This document shows positions 28,475 through 38,967 of a stretch of DNA of 64,000 nt, one piece after another. The position numbers and the translations under genes are program-made. How positions within the stretch are numbered: position 1 is the stretch's first letter; the number at the start of each line of letters is the position of its first letter. This DNA is from Chitinophagaceae bacterium (lineage in GTDB: Bacteria > Bacteroidota > Bacteroidia > Chitinophagales > Chitinophagaceae). The stretch lies in the NCBI GenBank assembly GCA_026415715.1, contig JAOAGO010000006.1, positions 28,789 through 92,788 of the forward strand. Reading direction: 5' to 3'. Below the pieces are notes generated by a model. It ran no database searches. It was not told the DNA's origin and was given only the letters and a program-made list of their open reading frames with translations.

Positions 28475-30208
28475 ATGAAAAAAAATATGATAAATATTCA
28501 GCCGGCTATACTTTATGCTGCATTATTATTTACAGCTTGTAAAACTTCCCGTCATTCTTCTTTGTCTTCTTCCGTTAATCCGTATCAATACTCCATACAA
28601 AAAAAAGTAGTTGCTGAAAACGGCGCTGTGGTTTCAGCCCATCCTCTTGCCAGCCAGGTGGGTGTTGAAATTCTGAAAAAAGGAGGAAATGCCATTGATG
28701 CCGCTATTGCCACTCAATTGGCCTTAGCGGTTGTATATCCGAATGCCGGAAACATCGGCGGAGGGGGGTTTATGGTAGCCCGGCTGGCCAATGGCGAATT
28801 GCTGGCATTAGATTATCGTGAAAAAGCCCCCGGGGCGGCACATCGCGATATGTATCTTGACCCGGACGGCACACCCCGAACCGATAAAAGCCGCGACGGA
28901 CATCTTTCGGCCGGTGTTCCGGGCACGGTAGCCGGCCTGTTTGCGGCACATCGTTACGGCAAACTGCCGTTTCGGGAACTCATTGAACCCGCCATTCAAC
29001 TGGCCGAGAAAGGATTTGCCATTACAGAAAATGAAGCCGGCGCATTAAACCGCCTTCAGGATGATTTAAGAAAGTTTAATACAATTCCACCGGTTTTTAT
29101 AAAATCTCAATGGAAACCTGGCGACACTTTGATTCAGAAAGACCTTGCCAGAACCCTGATGAGAATAAGAGATAACGGTTTAGCCGGATTTTATGAAGGT
29201 GAAACGGCGCGACTTATCGTAGAGGAAATGCAAAGGGGTGGAGGTATTATTACGTACGAAGACCTTAAAAACTATAAGGCCGTGTACCGTAAGCCTCATG
29301 TCTTTACATACAAGGGTTATGACATTGTAAGCATGCCTATGCCCAGCAGCGGCGGTGTGCTGCTGAATCAGATGATGAAAATGATTGAAGATAAAAATAT
29401 TGCGGCCATGGGATTTCAAACGACACAAAGCGTTCAGCTCATGATTGAAGTAAAACGCAGGGCCTTTGCCGACAGAGCAAAATATATGGGCGACCCTGAT
29501 TTTTACAAAGTGCCGGTTGAACAATTGTGCAGCCCATCATATCTGAAGGAAAGGATGCGAGATTATTCACCCGATAAAGCCACACCCAGCAGCGAAGTCA
29601 AAGCCGGGATCATTGCGGGTTATGAGAGTGAAGAAACAACCCACCTCAGTGTAATTGATAAATACGGAAATGCGGTAGCAGTAACCACTACGCTGAACAA
29701 TTCGTACGGAAGCAGAACGGTAGTAGGCCATGCCGGATTTTTCTTGAATGATGAGATGGATGATTTCAGTATTAAGCCCGGTGTACCTAACATGTTCGGT
29801 GCGGTTGGCGGTGAAGCCAATGCCATACAACCCGGCAAACGCATGTTAAGTTCAATGACGCCTACGATTGTGTTAAAAGACAAAAAGCCTTTTTTGGTTT
29901 TAGGCACCCCGGGTGGCACTACAATTCCGACTCAGATTTTCCAAACCCTTGTAAATATTCTGGAATTTAATATGAGTACGGAGGATGCCGTATATAAACC
30001 TAAGTTTCATCATCAGTGGCTTCCCGATGAAGTGTATCTGGAAAGAGGATTTCCCGAAGAAGTGAAAAAAAACCTGGAAAAGATGGGATATCGGTTTGGC
30101 AGGGAACGTTTCGGTATTGGCCGTACGGAAATAATTAAAGTGTTGGCGGACGGAAAATTTGAAGCGGTGGCCGATATCCGCGGCGATGATGATGCCCGCG
30201 GCTATTAA
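28475..30208 (+). CDS. ggt: Gamma-glutamyltransferase
   Basis: GGNAIDAAIATQLALAVVYPNAGNIGGGGFMVAR; cleavage/nucleophile region ETTHLSVIDKYGNAVAVTTTLN. Confidence 0.95.
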   Translation: MKKNMINIQPAILYAALLFTACKTSRHSSLSSSVNPYQYSIQKKVVAENGAVVSAHPLASQVGVEILKKGGNAIDAAIATQLALAVVYPNAGNIGGGGFMVARLANGELLALDYREKAPGAAHRDMYLDPDGTPRTDKSRDGHLSAGVPGTVAGLFAAHRYGKLPFRELIEPAIQLAEKGFAITENEAGALNRLQDDLRKFNTIPPVFIKSQWKPGDTLIQKDLARTLMRIRDNGLAGFYEGETARLIVEEMQRGGGIITYEDLKNYKAVYRKPHVFTYKGYDIVSMPMPSSGGVLLNQMMKMIEDKNIAAMGFQTTQSVQLMIEVKRRAFADRAKYMGDPDFYKVPVEQLCSPSYLKERMRDYSPDKATPSSEVKAGIIAGYESEETTHLSVIDKYGNAVAVTTTLNNSYGSRTVVGHAGFFLNDEMDDFSIKPGVPNMFGAVGGEANAIQPGKRMLSSMTPTIVLKDKKPFLVLGTPGGTTIPTQIFQTLVNILEFNMSTEDAVYKPKFHHQWLPDEVYLERGFPEEVKKNLEKMGYRFGRERFGIGRTEIIKVLADGKFEAVADIRGDDDARGY

Positions 30209-30360
30209 ATTACAATCGAAAACTTGATAAAGTGCACCATTTCAATGACTTTGTTTTTATAAAAATGACCTTGCTCAGCGAATCTTTTAATCAATTTTTA
30301 TCAAAATTTTTTAAGAAATAAAAACAATATTCCTAAGTTCGCCTTTTTTAAAATTTTAAA

Positions 30361-31059
30361 ATGAAAAAAACATATACAATTATCGCGGCGTTGATAAGTC
30401 TGAATTTGGTTCATGCACAGGAAAAGCTGGCTTTTATTGCCGGCCCACAGATAACCAATGCATATTATTATATACCTCAGCCCAATCTGGGAAAAGCAAA
30501 GCAGGAAACATCCATGAAATATGGATTTCAGGCCGGGATGAACGGCAAATTTTCCTTGGAAGGAAGATTTTATTTCGTACCGGCTGCTTTTTACAGTTTG
30601 AAAGGATTCAAGGTTACTTTAACTAAACCATCTTATCCGCCGGATTCTGCTGCGATAGATAATGATGTCATGGTTCATACGTTTGAACTGGCACCGATGT
30701 TTCAGTTGAATTTCAGCAATAAGCCTGCACATTTTTTTTTCCGCATAGGTCCATCCATTGATGTTCAGATTACAGGAAGAGAACGCTTTCATCTGTCAGG
30801 GGGCGGAAGCGTGAGCCGAAAAATGAAGTTCAGTTTTGCGGACTACGGGTATGCGGGCGCCAATATTCTGTTGCATCTGGGTTATAAAACAAAAAGCGGA
30901 TTTATTGTCTACGCGCATTATACGCATGGTGTGGGCAGTATTGTAAACACCGATGGCGGGCCAAAAATATTTCACAGAGCCGCTGGCATTTCATTAGGTA
31001 AATTTTTTACTTCCCGAAAAGAAGAGGATGTTATACGCCGGATAAGAACTGGCTATTGA
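30361..31059 (+). CDS. Outer-membrane beta-barrel protein
   Basis: Signal peptide ending VHAQ; alternating beta-strand pattern and glycines. Confidence 0.7.
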   Translation: MKKTYTIIAALISLNLVHAQEKLAFIAGPQITNAYYYIPQPNLGKAKQETSMKYGFQAGMNGKFSLEGRFYFVPAAFYSLKGFKVTLTKPSYPPDSAAIDNDVMVHTFELAPMFQLNFSNKPAHFFFRIGPSIDVQITGRERFHLSGGGSVSRKMKFSFADYGYAGANILLHLGYKTKSGFIVYAHYTHGVGSIVNTDGGPKIFHRAAGISLGKFFTSRKEEDVIRRIRTGY

Positions 31060-32140
31060 TATATTTTGCCACTTCTTTCAAATCATTTGTTTGCTCATAT
31101 ACTTTCAGCTGCCTGTCAGCCCCCGTGCCTTCCTCCAGGATTTTATGTACATAAGCAATCCGATGCCGGCTACCAAGATGATCAAGCACAGGGTCAACAA
31201 AATCCAGCAGTTCGTAAATTAAAGCACGGGTGTTTACTTCTTCTTCTTTGCCGAAATCAATCAGATAACCGTCTATTCCATATCGGCTGGCCCTCCATTT
31301 GTTTTCATTAATTAACGCTCTGGAATACTGAATGAAGTTCAGGTTTTTTGAACGTAACATGTAAATACGAGCGCAGATGGCCTGAAACAAAGCGGCCATG
31401 GCAATGGTTTCGTTCACGGTTAACGGAATATCGCAAATTCTGAACTCTACCGTATTAAAAAAAGGATGCACCCTGAGATCCCACCATATTTTTTTGGCAT
31501 TATCAATACAATTGGTTTTAATCAGAAGTTTTACATAATTATCGTAGGCTTCGATACTGTCGAAGGAATCGGGGATGCCGGTGCGGGGAAATTTGTCGAA
31601 TACTTTTGTACGAAAAGATTTATATCCGGTCATCCGTCCTTCCCAAAAAGGAGAATTCGTACTTAATGCAAAGATGTGCGGAAGAAAATAGCGGGTGCTG
31701 TTGGCAATATGATTAGCCATTATCCGGCTTTCCATGCCCACATGCACATGCAAACCGAAAATAAGATTACTCCGCGCAGCCTCCTGCAATTCATTTACAA
31801 TTTCATTATAGCGGGCATGATCGGTAATAAGCTGGCTTTGCCAATGGCTGAAGGGATGTGTTCCGGAAGCTCCCATTTTAAAACCCAGTTCATCAGCAAT
31901 ACCTGAAATAATTTTTCGCAGTGTGGCAACATCCTGCCATGCCTGATCAATATCGTTGCAAATATCGGTGCCGACCTCTACCACCGCCTGATGCATTTCG
32001 GCTTTCACCTTGTCTTTAATTACTTTCTGGCCTTCCTGAACGATCCTTTGCTGATGACTTTTCAGCTCATAGGTTTGCGGATCCATTACCATATACTCTT
32101 CTTCTACCCCAAGCGTAAAGGTTTTATAGTTCAGATGCAT
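31031..32140 (-). CDS. YbdK/GCS2-like carboxylate-amine ligase
   Basis: FTLGVEEEYMVMDPQTYELKS, FGLHVHVGMESRIMANHIANSTRYFLPHIFALSTNSPFWEGRMTGYKSFR, TVEFRICDIPLTVNETIAMAALFQAI. Start placed at MHLNYKTFTLGVEEEY. Confidence 0.88.
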   Translation of the reverse strand: MHLNYKTFTLGVEEEYMVMDPQTYELKSHQQRIVQEGQKVIKDKVKAEMHQAVVEVGTDICNDIDQAWQDVATLRKIISGIADELGFKMGASGTHPFSHWQSQLITDHARYNEIVNELQEAARSNLIFGLHVHVGMESRIMANHIANSTRYFLPHIFALSTNSPFWEGRMTGYKSFRTKVFDKFPRTGIPDSFDSIEAYDNYVKLLIKTNCIDNAKKIWWDLRVHPFFNTVEFRICDIPLTVNETIAMAALFQAICARIYMLRSKNLNFIQYSRALINENKWRASRYGIDGYLIDFGKEEEVNTRALIYELLDFVDPVLDHLGSRHRIAYVHKILEEGTGADRQLKVYEQTNDLKEVAKYINSQFLSGV

Positions 32141-32151
32141 AAAGATGAATT

Positions 32152-33105
32152 TTATGATAATGGAATTTTTTCGCAACTTCTTTTTACGTACTCTCCCCAT
32201 GTCAGATTATCTTCTCCGTCTTTATGCTCCAAGGCTCTTACAATGGCATATTGTGCAGCGGTTTCAACTACCCATTCAAAATTTTCCTGTCCTACGCTGT
32301 GTATATCGGCATCGGGAGCGGGATTGCAGAAGTCTATAGCGTACGGAACACCATCCCGCACGGCTAATTCTACCGTATTAAAATCATATCCGAGATATTG
32401 ATTGATGCGAAGAACAATATCCGTCATTTGTTGCAACCGTTCCGGGGTGGGCCGAAAATCGGAAACATAGCGAAGATGATGAGGATTTCGGGGTTCATAG
32501 GGCATGATGCGCACATATTTCCGGCCAATGCAATAACAACGGTAATATTCGCTGAACACGATTTCTTCCTGTAAAAGCATTACCAGTTTACCGGTTTCGG
32601 AGTGCCGTTGAAAAAACTCCTCTGCATTTTTTAACTTATAAACATGTTTCCATCCGCCGCCGGCAAAGGGTTTCATATAGGCAGGAAATCCTACATAGTT
32701 AAAAATACCTTCCCAATCCAACGGATAAGCCAGATTTGTAAACGACTCGGCCGAAGTGTCATCCGGATGCTCCCGCGAAGGCAAAATAACCGTTCGGGGC
32801 ACAGGCACTCCGATTTTTGTCATCAAACAGTTATTAAAGTATTTATCATCGGCGCTCCACCAGAACGGATTATTGATGACTGCTGTTCCGGTCAAGGCCG
32901 CATTTTTGCGCCATGTTCTGTAAAAAGGCACATCCTGCGAAATACGGTCTATTATTACAGCATAGCCTGAAGCATCTCCCTGCACCGCTTTGTCTATCCG
33001 AACAGGTTCAGCTGTAATACCGGGTATTTGACGGCTGTTTATTCGTTCAATCAGCGCAAGCGGAAATGAACGTTCTTTTCCAAATAATATTCCTATCTTT
33101 TTCAT
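32152..33105 (-). CDS. ATP-grasp (RimK-like) ligase
   Basis: NNCLMTKIGVPVPRTVILPSRE, VGFPAYMKPFAGGGWKHVYKLKN, FNTVELAVRDGVPYAIDFCNPAPDAD. Confidence 0.87.
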   Translation of the reverse strand: MKKIGILFGKERSFPLALIERINSRQIPGITAEPVRIDKAVQGDASGYAVIIDRISQDVPFYRTWRKNAALTGTAVINNPFWWSADDKYFNNCLMTKIGVPVPRTVILPSREHPDDTSAESFTNLAYPLDWEGIFNYVGFPAYMKPFAGGGWKHVYKLKNAEEFFQRHSETGKLVMLLQEEIVFSEYYRCYCIGRKYVRIMPYEPRNPHHLRYVSDFRPTPERLQQMTDIVLRINQYLGYDFNTVELAVRDGVPYAIDFCNPAPDADIHSVGQENFEWVVETAAQYAIVRALEHKDGEDNLTWGEYVKRSCEKIPLS

Positions 33106-33240
33106 ATAAAAAATTTAAGGAATAACGGAAGTCGATTCCGTTTCACCAAATATATTTTTTCAGATTCATATAAACAAAAAACTTTTCCATTCTATCGGGT
33201 ATAATATGCTGAAATCCGGAGTAACCTTTATTTTTGAAAA

Positions 33241-34077
33241 ATGAGTAAAACGAATACAGGAAATATCCGCACTGAATATATTAAAATCTATTCCTCATTC
33301 CTGAAACGAATTGTGAAACTTGATTTTTACCTGCCGGCAGTTATGACGGATCATATTCCGAACAGCGTATTATTGATAAATGACGGACAGGATCTTGTTA
33401 AAATGCCTTTTGAAAAGATACTGAATTCTCTATACGAAGAAGATGTCATTAAACCGCTGTTGTGCTGCGGAATTCATGCCGGCCCGGAACGCAAGCAGGA
33501 ATATGGCACCAGCAGCACACCTGATTACAAAGGAAGGGGTGCCAAAGCACCTCTTTATACACGGTTTATTATTGATGAATTACTGCCTAAGATTAAATCC
33601 CGTTATGGCCATTACTATCTTTCAGATCATGGTTTCGCCGGTTTTTCACTGGGCGGTCTCAGCGCATTAGACATTGCATGGAATCATCCGGAAATTTTTT
33701 CCAAAGTGGGCGTTTTTTCCGGTTCTCTGTGGTGGAGGTCGGTGAACCAGCATGATCCGGCATACCGCGATGAACAACACCGAATCATGCACCAGATTAT
33801 CCGAAATTCAGAAAAAAAACCAAATCTTAAATTCTTTTTTCAATGCGGACAATTAGACGAAACAGAAGACCGAAACGGAAATGGCATAATTGATTCCATT
33901 GATGATACACTGGATTTGATTCGGGAACTTGAAGCCAAAGGCTATCTCCGAAATAAAGACATTCATTATTTAGAGCTGGAAAACGGACGGCATGATGTGG
34001 AAACCTGGGCTCTGGCTTTTCCTTATTTTTTAAAATGGGGGTGGAAGAAAGAGAAAGAAAAAAAAGCTGTGTCCTGA
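33241..34077 (+). CDS. Esterase-family alpha/beta hydrolase
   Basis: VLLINDGQDL, GFAGFSLGGLSALDIAWNHPEIFSKVGVFSGSLWW (GxSxGG nucleophile elbow), NGRHDVETW. Confidence 0.87.
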   Translation: MSKTNTGNIRTEYIKIYSSFLKRIVKLDFYLPAVMTDHIPNSVLLINDGQDLVKMPFEKILNSLYEEDVIKPLLCCGIHAGPERKQEYGTSSTPDYKGRGAKAPLYTRFIIDELLPKIKSRYGHYYLSDHGFAGFSLGGLSALDIAWNHPEIFSKVGVFSGSLWWRSVNQHDPAYRDEQHRIMHQIIRNSEKKPNLKFFFQCGQLDETEDRNGNGIIDSIDDTLDLIRELEAKGYLRNKDIHYLELENGRHDVETWALAFPYFLKWGWKKEKEKKAVS

Positions 34078-34079
34078 AA

Positions 34080-34111
34080 CAACAAATCCCGTTTTGCAAC
34101 GGGATTTGTTG
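34080..34111. terminator. 14-bp perfect hairpin between convergent genes
   Basis: CAACAAATCCCGTT-TTGC-AACGGGATTTGTTG; no clear U-tract on either side. Confidence 0.55.
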
Positions 34112-34136
34112 TAAGAAAGGTGATGTTGTTTCTGAA

Positions 34137-37100
34137 TCAGTTATTAAATATATAGCGTAATCCTAACTGGATGGCATACGTAGATGCCGTGCTCACCACA
34201 TCGCGGAATGTAGTAGTTATAATCTGACCTCTGTCTGTAGCCAATCGGAACTGAGGCACTACCGTTCCGCCCGGAACCAGCGCATTTTGGTTTGTAGGTA
34301 TCAGAATGGAGGAGGCATTAACGGCTTTCACTTTACCCCAGGAAGGATTAATTAAATTCCCTACATTAAAAATATCTACCGAAAACTGGAGTGTATTGCG
34401 GTATTTACCGGTTTTTACAAATAAATCCTGAAGGATTTTCACATCCATCTGATTTCTCCAGGGACCCAGCGCACCGTTCCGCTCGGCATATTGCCCACGG
34501 CGGGAACGCAGGTATTTATCCTGTTGAATATATTGCTCAAACAGAGCCCGCTGGGCAGCCTGGTCATAAGTAACCCCATTTACGGTTTGCGTTGCAAACT
34601 GCATTTGCTGCACCTGAGCGGCTGTGGGAATGTAAATCAGATCGTTACCATTAATTCCGTCTCTGTTGAAATCAGCTCCATACACATAAGAAAACCGGAA
34701 ATCCTGCCCGCCCTGATAGAATATGGAAATGGTGGTAGCAAACCGTTTCAGGTATTCTTTACGGTAAGATAATGTGGCCACATATCTGTCGGGAATAACA
34801 TAAGAAGCATGCGACAATGCCGGCACATTCAATGAAAACACTTGCGGAGTATTCTGATAAGTACCCAGGGGTTGATCACCACTTCCGTCGTGCAAATTGG
34901 CAGCTATGGATTTGGTATAAGCAACAGATCCGGCAAATCCTTTCGTCAGAGGTTTTTCAAATTTAATCATTAAAGAAGCATAAAAACCCCGTGAACGGTC
35001 GAGATTATCCAGAATAACCGGAGTAAACGGCGCTGTTCCACCCGGCGTAGGCACCCCTGCCGTATTCAGCGTATTGATAAACCGGGTGGGAACGGTTGTG
35101 CCAAACATGGGACGATTATCGGGATATCCTGCTACGTTGAGCGGTGTAGGTTTTTGATAATTCGGACTTCTGAAAAATACCGTTTTCAGGTCTTTGTTAA
35201 AGATGCCCTCCAACGTACCGATTATTCCGCCGGGCAACCGGGTATCTATTGCCAGTGTGGATTTCCAGGTTTGCGGATTTTTGAAATCTTCATCCAGCGC
35301 AGTAACTGAAGAAGGAACAATGGTACCGGCCTGCGGAACAGTGGAAGGCCTGTATGCGGTAGGGTTTGGATTGAATGGACCCGGCGTATTTGCCTGCCCG
35401 TTGAATGCCTGCGTAATCTGTATCATTCCATTGTCGCCCGACTGACTGACAATCCATACAAACGGAACGCGACCGGTAAAAATTCCGGTTCCGCCACGAA
35501 TCTGAAGGGTTCTGTTTCCATATAAATCCCAGTTAAACCCAAGTCGTGGCGACCACATAATTTGTACTTTCGGTAGATTTCCGGTATTAATTTTTTCCCC
35601 GTCTTCAAATGTCATGGCAGCCACCAAAGGATGGGTGATGATCTGAGGCACATCAGGATAAGTAGGTAAGTCTAAACGTAATCCCAGCGTCAATCTGAAA
35701 TTTCTTGTTATGGCAATTTCATCCTGTCCATATAGAGAATATTGTACAAATTTGAAACCCGAAAGCGCCGGGGCAAAGTTTTTTTGTAATGAATAGGTAA
35801 TGGCAAAGTGTTCAGGTTTAGCTCTTAATGCGGGATTCGGATTTAAGGCGCTGGCAAAATCAGCCCATGAATTGAAGACATAATAACTGGTGGCAAAACG
35901 CTGAAATCCGTTAACTGTTTCGCTTAATTCATATTGTCCGCCAACAGTCCAGTTATGTTTATTTTTTGTCCAGGTAAAATTGTTCACTACAGAATAAAGT
36001 TTTACTTTCCGGATGTTTCCGAAAGTAAAGGGTTCATATCCGAAAGTTGTATAAGGAACCGGTTGAGGATATCCTGTGGAACTTAAAATATCTACCAGCG
36101 GAAACACCTGACTTTCGGATGACCGGGAGTCATTCTGGAATGTGTAGGTAGCGCGGAAAACATTTGCCACCTTACCCCAGTTGGAATTCAGCTCGGCTGC
36201 GAAAGAATAGAAATTTGCTCCCTGAAAATAGTTAGAGTTTTTAAACCATAAAGCATTAATGTTCGTCCGGCCTGTTCCGGTAGGATAATTGAAGCCGGCC
36301 CCGCCGGTTGAAGAACTCAGCGGAAAAGGTTCCTGACCTTCTACCTGGCTGTATCGTAACACCAGATGATGGTGATTATTAATGTTCCAGTCTAATCGTC
36401 CCAAAATGCGTTTTCTTTCAATATTGGGAATATAACCCTGAAAAGGACCAGTTACATAACCATAATTCTGCAACAGATAGTTGCTGATAAAGGTCAGGGA
36501 ATCAGCAGTGGGCCGGGCAACATTTGGTGCGCTTCCGAAAGGGGCTGACGGGGTGGCAGCCACGTTGGGTTGAATATTTTTGGGCTGTTGTTCAGATTCG
36601 TAGTTGACGAAGAAGAAAAGCTTATTCCGGATAATGGGGCCTCCGATACGCACTCCCCACTGTTCAAATTCTTCTTTAGGCCTTTCAAATTTGGTTTCTT
36701 CTACTTTATCACCCCTGAATTTTTCGTTACGGAAATAGCGATATACCGAACCCGAAAAGTCGTTTGTACCCGAGCGGGTAACCGCATTAATAGCGCTGCC
36801 GATAAATCCCGACTGTCGTACATCATAGGGTGAGATGTTAACTGAAATTTCCGCCACGGCGTCTAATGAAATCGGCGTACCTCCGGCTGGAAGATTAGGC
36901 CCTATACCAAAGCTGTTATTAAAATCTGCTCCGTCTATTGTAAAATTATTTTGTCTGAAGTTTCCCCCGCCGATGGAAGGCCCGTTAGCCTGAGGGGTTA
37001 AACGGGTGATTTCATTGAGGCTTCGGGCGATGGTTGGCAACTGGGTAATCTGACGCAATCCCACATTTGTAACGGAGCCGGTACGGTTTCGGTTAATAAT

Positions 37101-37481
37101 CTGATTGCGCCCTGCTGCCGTAACCACAACGGTTTCCAGCGTAGTTTCTGATTTTTTCAGGTTTGAATTTAATATGAAAGTTTCGGCAAGCGGAAGGTAA
37201 ATGTCTTCCAGACGGTCTTTTTCATATCCTATAAAAGTAACTTCAATAACATAAGGTCCGCCGGCCCTTAGATTTTCCATTCGGATGGCTCCTCCGGCCT
37301 GCGATACGGTGGTGTATTTTGTACCGGTAGGAATGTGCGTTGCAACAACAGTAGCGCCTACCAAAGGTTCGTCGTTCGTACTTTTTATGAATCCCACAAT
37401 GGTTGCGGTAGTAATCTGAGCATTTACCAAACCATTGACCAACAAGGTCAAACAAAGCAACAAGTAAATTCTCTTAAGCAT
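34137..37481 (-). CDS. TonB-dependent receptor, Oar-like, with carboxypeptidase-regulatory-like N-terminus
   Basis: ITTATIVGFIKSTNDEPLVGATVVATHIPTGT; ITRLTPQANGPSIGGGNFRQNNFTIDGADFNNSFGIG; long barrel. Confidence 0.92.
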   Translation of the reverse strand: MLKRIYLLLCLTLLVNGLVNAQITTATIVGFIKSTNDEPLVGATVVATHIPTGTKYTTVSQAGGAIRMENLRAGGPYVIEVTFIGYEKDRLEDIYLPLAETFILNSNLKKSETTLETVVVTAAGRNQIINRNRTGSVTNVGLRQITQLPTIARSLNEITRLTPQANGPSIGGGNFRQNNFTIDGADFNNSFGIGPNLPAGGTPISLDAVAEISVNISPYDVRQSGFIGSAINAVTRSGTNDFSGSVYRYFRNEKFRGDKVEETKFERPKEEFEQWGVRIGGPIIRNKLFFFVNYESEQQPKNIQPNVAATPSAPFGSAPNVARPTADSLTFISNYLLQNYGYVTGPFQGYIPNIERKRILGRLDWNINNHHHLVLRYSQVEGQEPFPLSSSTGGAGFNYPTGTGRTNINALWFKNSNYFQGANFYSFAAELNSNWGKVANVFRATYTFQNDSRSSESQVFPLVDILSSTGYPQPVPYTTFGYEPFTFGNIRKVKLYSVVNNFTWTKNKHNWTVGGQYELSETVNGFQRFATSYYVFNSWADFASALNPNPALRAKPEHFAITYSLQKNFAPALSGFKFVQYSLYGQDEIAITRNFRLTLGLRLDLPTYPDVPQIITHPLVAAMTFEDGEKINTGNLPKVQIMWSPRLGFNWDLYGNRTLQIRGGTGIFTGRVPFVWIVSQSGDNGMIQITQAFNGQANTPGPFNPNPTAYRPSTVPQAGTIVPSSVTALDEDFKNPQTWKSTLAIDTRLPGGIIGTLEGIFNKDLKTVFFRSPNYQKPTPLNVAGYPDNRPMFGTTVPTRFINTLNTAGVPTPGGTAPFTPVILDNLDRSRGFYASLMIKFEKPLTKGFAGSVAYTKSIAANLHDGSGDQPLGTYQNTPQVFSLNVPALSHASYVIPDRYVATLSYRKEYLKRFATTISIFYQGGQDFRFSYVYGADFNRDGINGNDLIYIPTAAQVQQMQFATQTVNGVTYDQAAQRALFEQYIQQDKYLRSRRGQYAERNGALGPWRNQMDVKILQDLFVKTGKYRNTLQFSVDIFNVGNLINPSWGKVKAVNASSILIPTNQNALVPGGTVVPQFRLATDRGQIITTTFRDVVSTASTYAIQLGLRYIFNN

Positions 37482-37661
37482 AATTTTGGGTTTTCGGTTG
37501 CAAAGAAAAGAATTATTTAATAAATAAAAGTAGCTAAAATATTAACAAATCGATTTAAAAAATCATTTTTTTATAATATTACTGACAAATTTACCTGTTT
37601 GATTGTTGCTAATGATAGTCCGTATTCTCGTATATATTAATTTTGCACATAATAAAATTAT

Positions 37662-38882
37662 ATGCCCGATAGCGTAAAAGAAGCCATTGAAGACATTAAG
37701 GCGGGAAAATTGGTAATTGTTGTAGATGATGAAGACCGTGAAAATGAAGGTGACTTTGTAACTGCAGCCCGTAATGCCAGTCCTGAAGTGGTAAATTTCA
37801 TGAGCAAGCATGGCCGTGGTTTGATTTGTGTTGCCTTGCCGGAAGAACGTTGCGACGAACTGGGCCTGGAGCTCATGGTAAACAACAACACCGCACTTCA
37901 TGAAACGGCTTTTACCGTTTCGGTAGATCTGCTGGGGCACGGATGTACAACCGGCATTTCTGCACATGATCGTTCCAAAACCATTCTGGCGCTGATTCAC
38001 CCGCAAACCAAACCTTCAGACCTTGGTAGACCGGGACACATATTTCCCCTCAGAGCCAAAAAAGGAGGTGTGCTCAGAAGAGCCGGCCATACGGAAGCCG
38101 CTGTTGACCTGGCTAAACTGGCCGGGTTTGAACCTGCCGGCGTATTGGTAGAAATCATGAATGATGACGGTACGATGGCGCGGCTACCCGACCTGGAACA
38201 AATTGCCCGGAAATTTGACTTCAAAATCATCACCATTAAAGACCTGATTGAATACAGGCTGAAAACCGATTCGCTGATTGAAGAAGTTGTTCGGGTGAAT
38301 ATGCCCACACAATACGGAGATTTTATTCTGGTAGCTTTTAAAGAAAAACATACCACTAACGAACATCTGGCCTTAATTAAAGGCAAATGGGAAAAAGATG
38401 AACCTGTACTTACCCGTGTGCATTCCTCCTGCTTTACCGGTGATATTCTGGGTTCGCTTCGCTGCGATTGCGGAGAGCAACTGCATCAGGCCATGAGAAT
38501 GGTGCAAAACGAAGGAAAAGGCGTCATACTGTACATGAATCAGGAAGGCAGGGGTATCGGACTGCTTAATAAACTGAAAGCTTACCGCTTGCAGGAACAA
38601 GGACTGGACACCGTTGATGCAAACCTTCATCTCGGTTTTCCCATGGACCAGCGAGACTATGGCATCGGTGCGCAAATTCTTCGCTATCTGAATGTTACCA
38701 AAATCCGGCTGATGACAAACAACCCTAAAAAAAGAGTAGGCCTTTTAGGTTACGGCCTGGAAATCGTTGATAACGTCCCGATTGAAATTCCGCCAAACCC
38801 GTACAACGAAAAATATCTTGCCACCAAAAGAGATAAAATGGGGCATGAAATACTGAATGAAAAGAAAACAAACACCCCTTAA
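37662..38882 (+). CDS. ribBA: Bifunctional 3,4-dihydroxy-2-butanone-4-phosphate synthase / GTP cyclohydrolase II
   Basis: [75 protein letters not shown]. Confidence 0.97.
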   Translation: MPDSVKEAIEDIKAGKLVIVVDDEDRENEGDFVTAARNASPEVVNFMSKHGRGLICVALPEERCDELGLELMVNNNTALHETAFTVSVDLLGHGCTTGISAHDRSKTILALIHPQTKPSDLGRPGHIFPLRAKKGGVLRRAGHTEAAVDLAKLAGFEPAGVLVEIMNDDGTMARLPDLEQIARKFDFKIITIKDLIEYRLKTDSLIEEVVRVNMPTQYGDFILVAFKEKHTTNEHLALIKGKWEKDEPVLTRVHSSCFTGDILGSLRCDCGEQLHQAMRMVQNEGKGVILYMNQEGRGIGLLNKLKAYRLQEQGLDTVDANLHLGFPMDQRDYGIGAQILRYLNVTKIRLMTNNPKKRVGLLGYGLEIVDNVPIEIPPNPYNEKYLATKRDKMGHEILNEKKTNTP

Positions 38883-38967
38883 TTTGTATTTACAGATTTA
38901 ACATCAGAACAAACCGCTTTTCTACTTTACATTCTCGGTAACAAAACCAAGATATACATATCAACAA

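Noticed and set aside
37602-37645. TAATTTTG upstream of ribBA as a promoter
   Set aside because: -7 element matches, but no TTG at the right spacing (nearest is about 29 nt upstream), so support is weak
37563-38006. 147-aa minus-strand ORF
   Set aside because: Antisense to the start of ribBA; no supporting motif
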